This document shows positions 60,871 through 64,000 of a DNA stretch of 64,000 nt, piece by piece. A model generated the notes under the pieces. The model did not search any database. It saw nothing but the letters and a program-made list of their open reading frames with translations, and was not told where the DNA came from. The stretch is from Microvelia longipes (taxonomy: Eukaryota; Arthropoda; Insecta; Hemiptera; Veliidae): contig JACMZG010000041.1 of NCBI GenBank assembly GCA_018340805.1, positions 302,024 to 366,023 of the forward strand, in the 5' to 3' direction. Both the position numbers and the translations under genes were made by a program. Within the stretch, counting starts at the first letter, position 1. Each line of letters starts with the position of its first letter.

Positions 60871-61610
60871 TATACATTAACCTTTAAATGTCAAGACTAA
60901 TATAGTTCGTGCAATATGTGTGACGTCAAGAACCTACAATAATTACCCAGCAAAGATTTATAAAATTCACAAATTCTAGTGAAGTTGTTTGATCGAGTTG
61001 AGATTTAATATATATTTCAGCAAAATTTAGAATCAGCATTATTTCTGATTTTATCCATTAACGTATATAACCTTTTGTAAACAAATCACGTTTTTCAAGC
61101 GATTCATTTGGAAATTCGCTTATAATGTGGCCATAAGCCACTTTCTAAATTACCAATTTACAAACTACAACAATTTTCAACTTTTGGCCAAAAAGTAGCC
61201 AAACGGCCAAGTCGCCTCTTGCTTTTTAAGTAAAGAAATTGTTCAAATTGAAGTCCTTTTTTCCACGATTTTGGTCTGTCTTAATTTTGCTATGACTCAA
61301 TCCATATTATGCATGACTTTGATACTCTGTATTAGTTATGTTTCAACGTTAAAGATAATTTGTTCATTAAATTAAAAGAAGCAATTAAATGTTAATTATG
61401 AATTCTTACAATGAAATTGATTAGCATATAATGACATGATTCGTTTTGAATCAAACAGGTTTGAATTCGATTATAGACAATTTTAATTAGATAATTATAT
61501 TATGAGTAATTTTTAGTTATTTTTCTTTGACTAGATTTTTTTCATCACCCGAGGTTGACGAGTTGAAAGGAGATAAACTAGTCTTAACAGTTAACCTGAA
61601 TTCAGTTAGT
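60871..61610. other. non-coding DNA, no gene seen
   Basis: No open frame or repeat was recognised. Confidence 0.4.
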
Positions 61611-61910
61611 CATAGAGATGTTATTACTAGAGAGACTCTATTAGTTGAATTTTGAAATTCCGAAGGAGTAACCTGAACACATTCTATCAATACATTCGAA
61701 TAAACGATAGAACAAAGACCATAGAGATATTATTACTAGAAAGGCCCTATAAATTAAATTTTGAACATCGAAATCGAAAAAGTAACCTGACCGCCTTCGC
61801 TTATAAATATAATCAAATAATCAGTACAAAATTACAGTAACTTATATAGTAGAACATTATAAATACAAATCAACACAAACTATGTGGTAGAAAGCCGAAA
61901 ATGGTTGATT
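61611..61910 (+). mobile_element. MITE-like family 2, two left-end copies in tandem
   Basis: CATAGAGATGTTATTACTAG at 61611 and CATAGAGATATTATTACTAG at 61720 each begin a family-2 left half (CTATTAGTTGAATTTTGAA..., then AGTAACCTGA). The second continues through CCGCCTTCGCTTATAAATAT to AAGCCGAAAATGGTTGATTT, as in the copy at 48010. Confidence 0.65.
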
Positions 61911-61913
61911 TAA

Positions 61914-62240
61914 AATAATGATAAATAAAAGAGTCTCTCCACTTAATTTACTTTATTAAAAACTAACAAGTTTAATAATGATAAATAAAAGAGTCTCTCC
62001 ACTTAATTACTTATTAAAAAACTAACAAGTTAATAATGATAAATAAAAGAGTCTCTCCACTTAATTACTTTATTAAAAATCAAACAAGTTAATAATGATA
62101 AATTAAAGAGTCTCTCCACTTAATTACTTTATTAAAAAACTAACAAGTTAATAATGATAAATTAAGAGTCTCTCCACTACTTTATTAAAAATCAAACAAG
62201 TTAATAATGATAAATGAAGAGTCTCTCACTTTACGTATTA
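61914..62240. repeat. minisatellite, unit about 58-60 bp
   Basis: Six units of AATAATGATAAATAAAAGAG, TCTCTCCACTTAATTACTTT and ATTAAAAACTAACAAGTT with single-base indels. The last unit runs into the foldback element. Confidence 0.92.
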
Positions 62241-62246
62241 AAAAAC

Positions 62247-62436
62247 AAAGCCGGCTTGCAACCCCAAAAAGGTCATCATCAGTGCCGGTGAGATGACGGA
62301 AAGGAAATAAAGATTATTTATTAGTTCTTTTCATTGTTGAGACTGAATACTCAACAATGAAAAGATCTAATAAATAATCTTCTATTTCCTTTCCTTCATT
62401 TCACCGGCACTTATGATGGGGTTGAAAGCCGGCTTT
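62247..62436. mobile_element. foldback element with GCCGGC ends and hammerhead-like motifs
   Basis: The left arm AAAGCCGGCTTGCAACCCC...GGTCATCATCAGTGCCGGTG and right arm CACCGGCACTTATGATGGGG...TTGAAAGCCGGCTTT are inverted copies. The complementarity continues inward to TCATTGTTGAG / CTCAACAATGA, so nearly the whole 190 bp forms one hairpin. Each arm, read outward, has the CTGATGAT - stem - GAAA-type motif (degenerate as GCAA in the left arm). It is related to 7068-7103 and 11841-12018. Confidence 0.8.
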
Positions 62437-62437
62437 A

Positions 62438-62470
62438 TTAGGGTTTCGAAGATAATCTTCGAAACCCTTA
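62438..62470. terminator. small perfect hairpin, role unknown
   Basis: TTAGGGTTTCGAAGAT followed by AATCTTCGAAACCCTTA forms a stem of about 15 bp next to the foldback element. It is listed as a structural hairpin; no transcription unit is known that it would terminate. Confidence 0.3.
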
Positions 62471-62637
62471 TACTTTCTGTCGAGCGTCTGTCTGTCCGAT
62501 TTCTCATCTCAGGCACTACAATAGCTAGGAAGTTGAAATTTGGTATACATGTGTAACTATTTTATCCAACAACAGGAAAAATATAGCCAACTATATCACA
62601 TGCGCATCTGTCGATTTATGAGCGAATGCGCACATTC
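62471..62637. repeat. dispersed-repeat-like segment
   Basis: GTCTGTCTGTCCGATTTCTC, ATCTCAGGCACTACAATAGC and AGTTGAAATTTGGTATACAT resemble the GTCTGT...GTAGCT...GTTGAAAC layout of family B, but at low similarity. Confidence 0.35.
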
Positions 62638-63625
62638 GCCAAAAAAAAATATTTTTTTGAAAAATCATGTGGGGTATCAAATTGTAGGTATCGATAAGTA
62701 GTACACAAATAAGCATCGCTTTTTCAAAATGGCGGCTATTACACCCGCCAAAAATCTCAAAAACCACCAAAAAATGCTTGTACCCCCCCCTTTTAAGGCA
62801 TAAGGAGAAGCCCTAAAAATATGGGACCAATAGCCAATAAAAGCACTTTCCGGGCCATAGAAATTTTCGGAGAAAAAGTTTCAAAAGTTATTTTTAGCAA
62901 TTTCAAAATCGCCCATACGCGCACGCGCCAAAAAAAAATATTTTTTTGAAAAATCATGTGGGGTATCAAATTGTAGGTATCGATGGGTAGTACACAAATA
63001 TGCAACGCTTTTTCAAAATGGCGGCTATTACACCCGCCAAAAATCTCAAAAACCACCAAAAATGCTTGTCCCCCCCCCTTTTAAGGCATAAGGAGAAGCC
63101 CTAAAAATATGGGACCAATAGCCAATAAAGCACTTTCCGGGCCATAGAAATTCTTCGGAGAAAAAGTTTCAAAAGTTATTTTTAGCAATTTCAAAATCGC
63201 CCATACGCGCACGCGCCAAAAAAAAATATTTTTTTGAAAAATCATGTAGGGTATCAAATTGTAGGTATCGATGGGTAGTACACAAATATGCATCGCTTTT
63301 TCAAAATGGCGGCTATTACACCCGCCAAAAATCTCAAAAACCACCAAAAAATGCTTGTCCCCCCCCTTTTAAGGCATAAGGAGAAGCCCTAAAAAATATG
63401 GGACCAATAGCCAATAAAAGCACTTTCCGGGCCATAGAAATTCTTCGGAGAAAAGTTTCAAAAGTTAATTTTAGCAATTTCAAAATCGCCCATACGCGCA
63501 CGCGCCAAAAAAAATATTTTTTGAAAAATCATGTGGGGTATCAAATTGTAGGTATCGATGGGTAGTACACAAATATGCATCGCTTTTTCAAAATGGCGGC
63601 TATTACACCCGACAAAAATATCGAC
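62638..63625. repeat. tandem repeat, 288-bp unit, about 3.4 copies
   Basis: Units start near 62638, 62927, 63215 and 63503 with CGCCAAAAAAAAATATTTTT. They run through ATCATGTGGGGTATCAAATT, TCAAAATGGCGGCTATTACA, CCCCCCCCTTTTAAGGCATA and TTCCGGGCCATAGAAATT to CGCCCATACGCGCACG. Copies differ by a few substitutions and homopolymer indels. The two 88-residue minus-strand frames exactly 288 bp apart are products of this periodicity. Confidence 0.95.
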
Positions 63626-63649
63626 GTAAGGCACCAAGCAGTAATATAA

Positions 63650-64000
63650 CCAAGCAAATAAAGGTGAGCGAAGCGAGCCCTAGAATATTATGTTATGTTT
63701 TTACTTTATGCTATAAAATTAGGTTCTAATAAACATATACAAAAAGGCGAGCGAAGCGAGCCCGTGTTTTTTATGTCTTTCTTAAAATGTTTTTCTTAAA
63801 GTAGATATTGACAAACAAGCACATAAAGGCGAGCAAAGCGAGCCCTAGTATTGTATGGTTAATTTCATTTTATACTCTTGAAAAGGCACTGATAAACATA
63901 TACAAAAAGGCGAGCAAAGCGAGCCCATGATTTTCATGCCTTGCTTAAAATGTTTCTCTTATAATAGATATTGACAAGAAGCACATAAAGGCGAGCGAAG
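63650..64000. repeat. GAGCGAAGCGAGC tandem array, reaching the window edge
   Basis: AAGG(C/T)GAGC(G/A)AAGCGAGCCC appears at about 63661, 63744, 63827 and 63908, and is cut off at 63988-64000. Spacing is about 82 bp. Alternate units differ in their linkers (TATTATGTTATG.. against TTTTTATGTCTTTC..), so the true period is a dimer of about 165 bp. GCTCGC/GCGAGC allows a short hairpin. Its end is outside the window. Confidence 0.9.

Noticed and set aside
62793..63347. Two near-identical 88-residue minus-strand frames
   Set aside because: They lie exactly 288 bp apart within the tandem repeat and differ only where copies have indels; by-product of the repeat.

Overview
The window is one stretch of an AT-rich animal genome dominated by a single protein-coding gene. 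That gene is a zfh2 / ZFHX3-ZFHX4 (ATBF1) family zinc-finger homeodomain transcription factor on the plus strand. It has spliced GT-AG introns, no operons, and abundant SINEs, MITE-like elements, minisatellites and long (AT)n tracts. The conserved N-terminal block, the order of fingers and homeodomains and the overall length fit an arthropod or other protostome zfh2. Species-level assignment cannot be made from the sequence alone.

Layout. 1-18566: no gene recognised. It holds repeats (a MITE-like element at 422-743, an AT array at 4273-4830, a palindromic element at 5845-6141, SINE-like pieces, two minisatellites, a hairpin element at 11841-12018) and two more complex islands (16990-17175 and 17990-18120) that may be regulatory. 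18567-31693: three very large coding exons. Exon A is 18648-21351 with 81 nt of 5'UTR before it, exon B is 24696-27937 and exon C is 28360-31693. They are joined by introns of 3344 and 422 nt whose phases match exactly (phase 1, then phase 0). Together they encode 3093 complete codons, with about 24 C2H2/C2HC fingers, four homeodomains, three PxDLS-type motifs and four SUMO-consensus sites.

31694-64000: the gene leaves exon C through a strong phase-1 donor (G|GTGAGT) and no clear coding exon follows, so this is most likely one intron of more than 32 kb with the C-terminal exon(s) beyond the right edge. It contains a zero-length-exon (recursive-splice-like) site at about 37365, a 48-codon small ORF at 34827, tRNA-derived and 5S rRNA-derived SINEs, two MITE-like families (one copy nested in another with an 8-bp target duplication), a 27-bp satellite of about 1.2 kb, a 290-bp palindrome, and at the right end a 288-bp tandem repeat followed by an array whose units carry a GAGCGAAGCGAGC hairpin motif.

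The most distinctive observations are the intact four-homeodomain zfh2 in three giant exons with a start-stop uORF and a potential G-quadruplex at its first visible 3' splice site; the candidate recursive splice site; two 5S-derived SINE copies; and a recurring hammerhead-like motif (CTGATGAT - short stem - GAAA) with compensatory stem changes in three dispersed elements.
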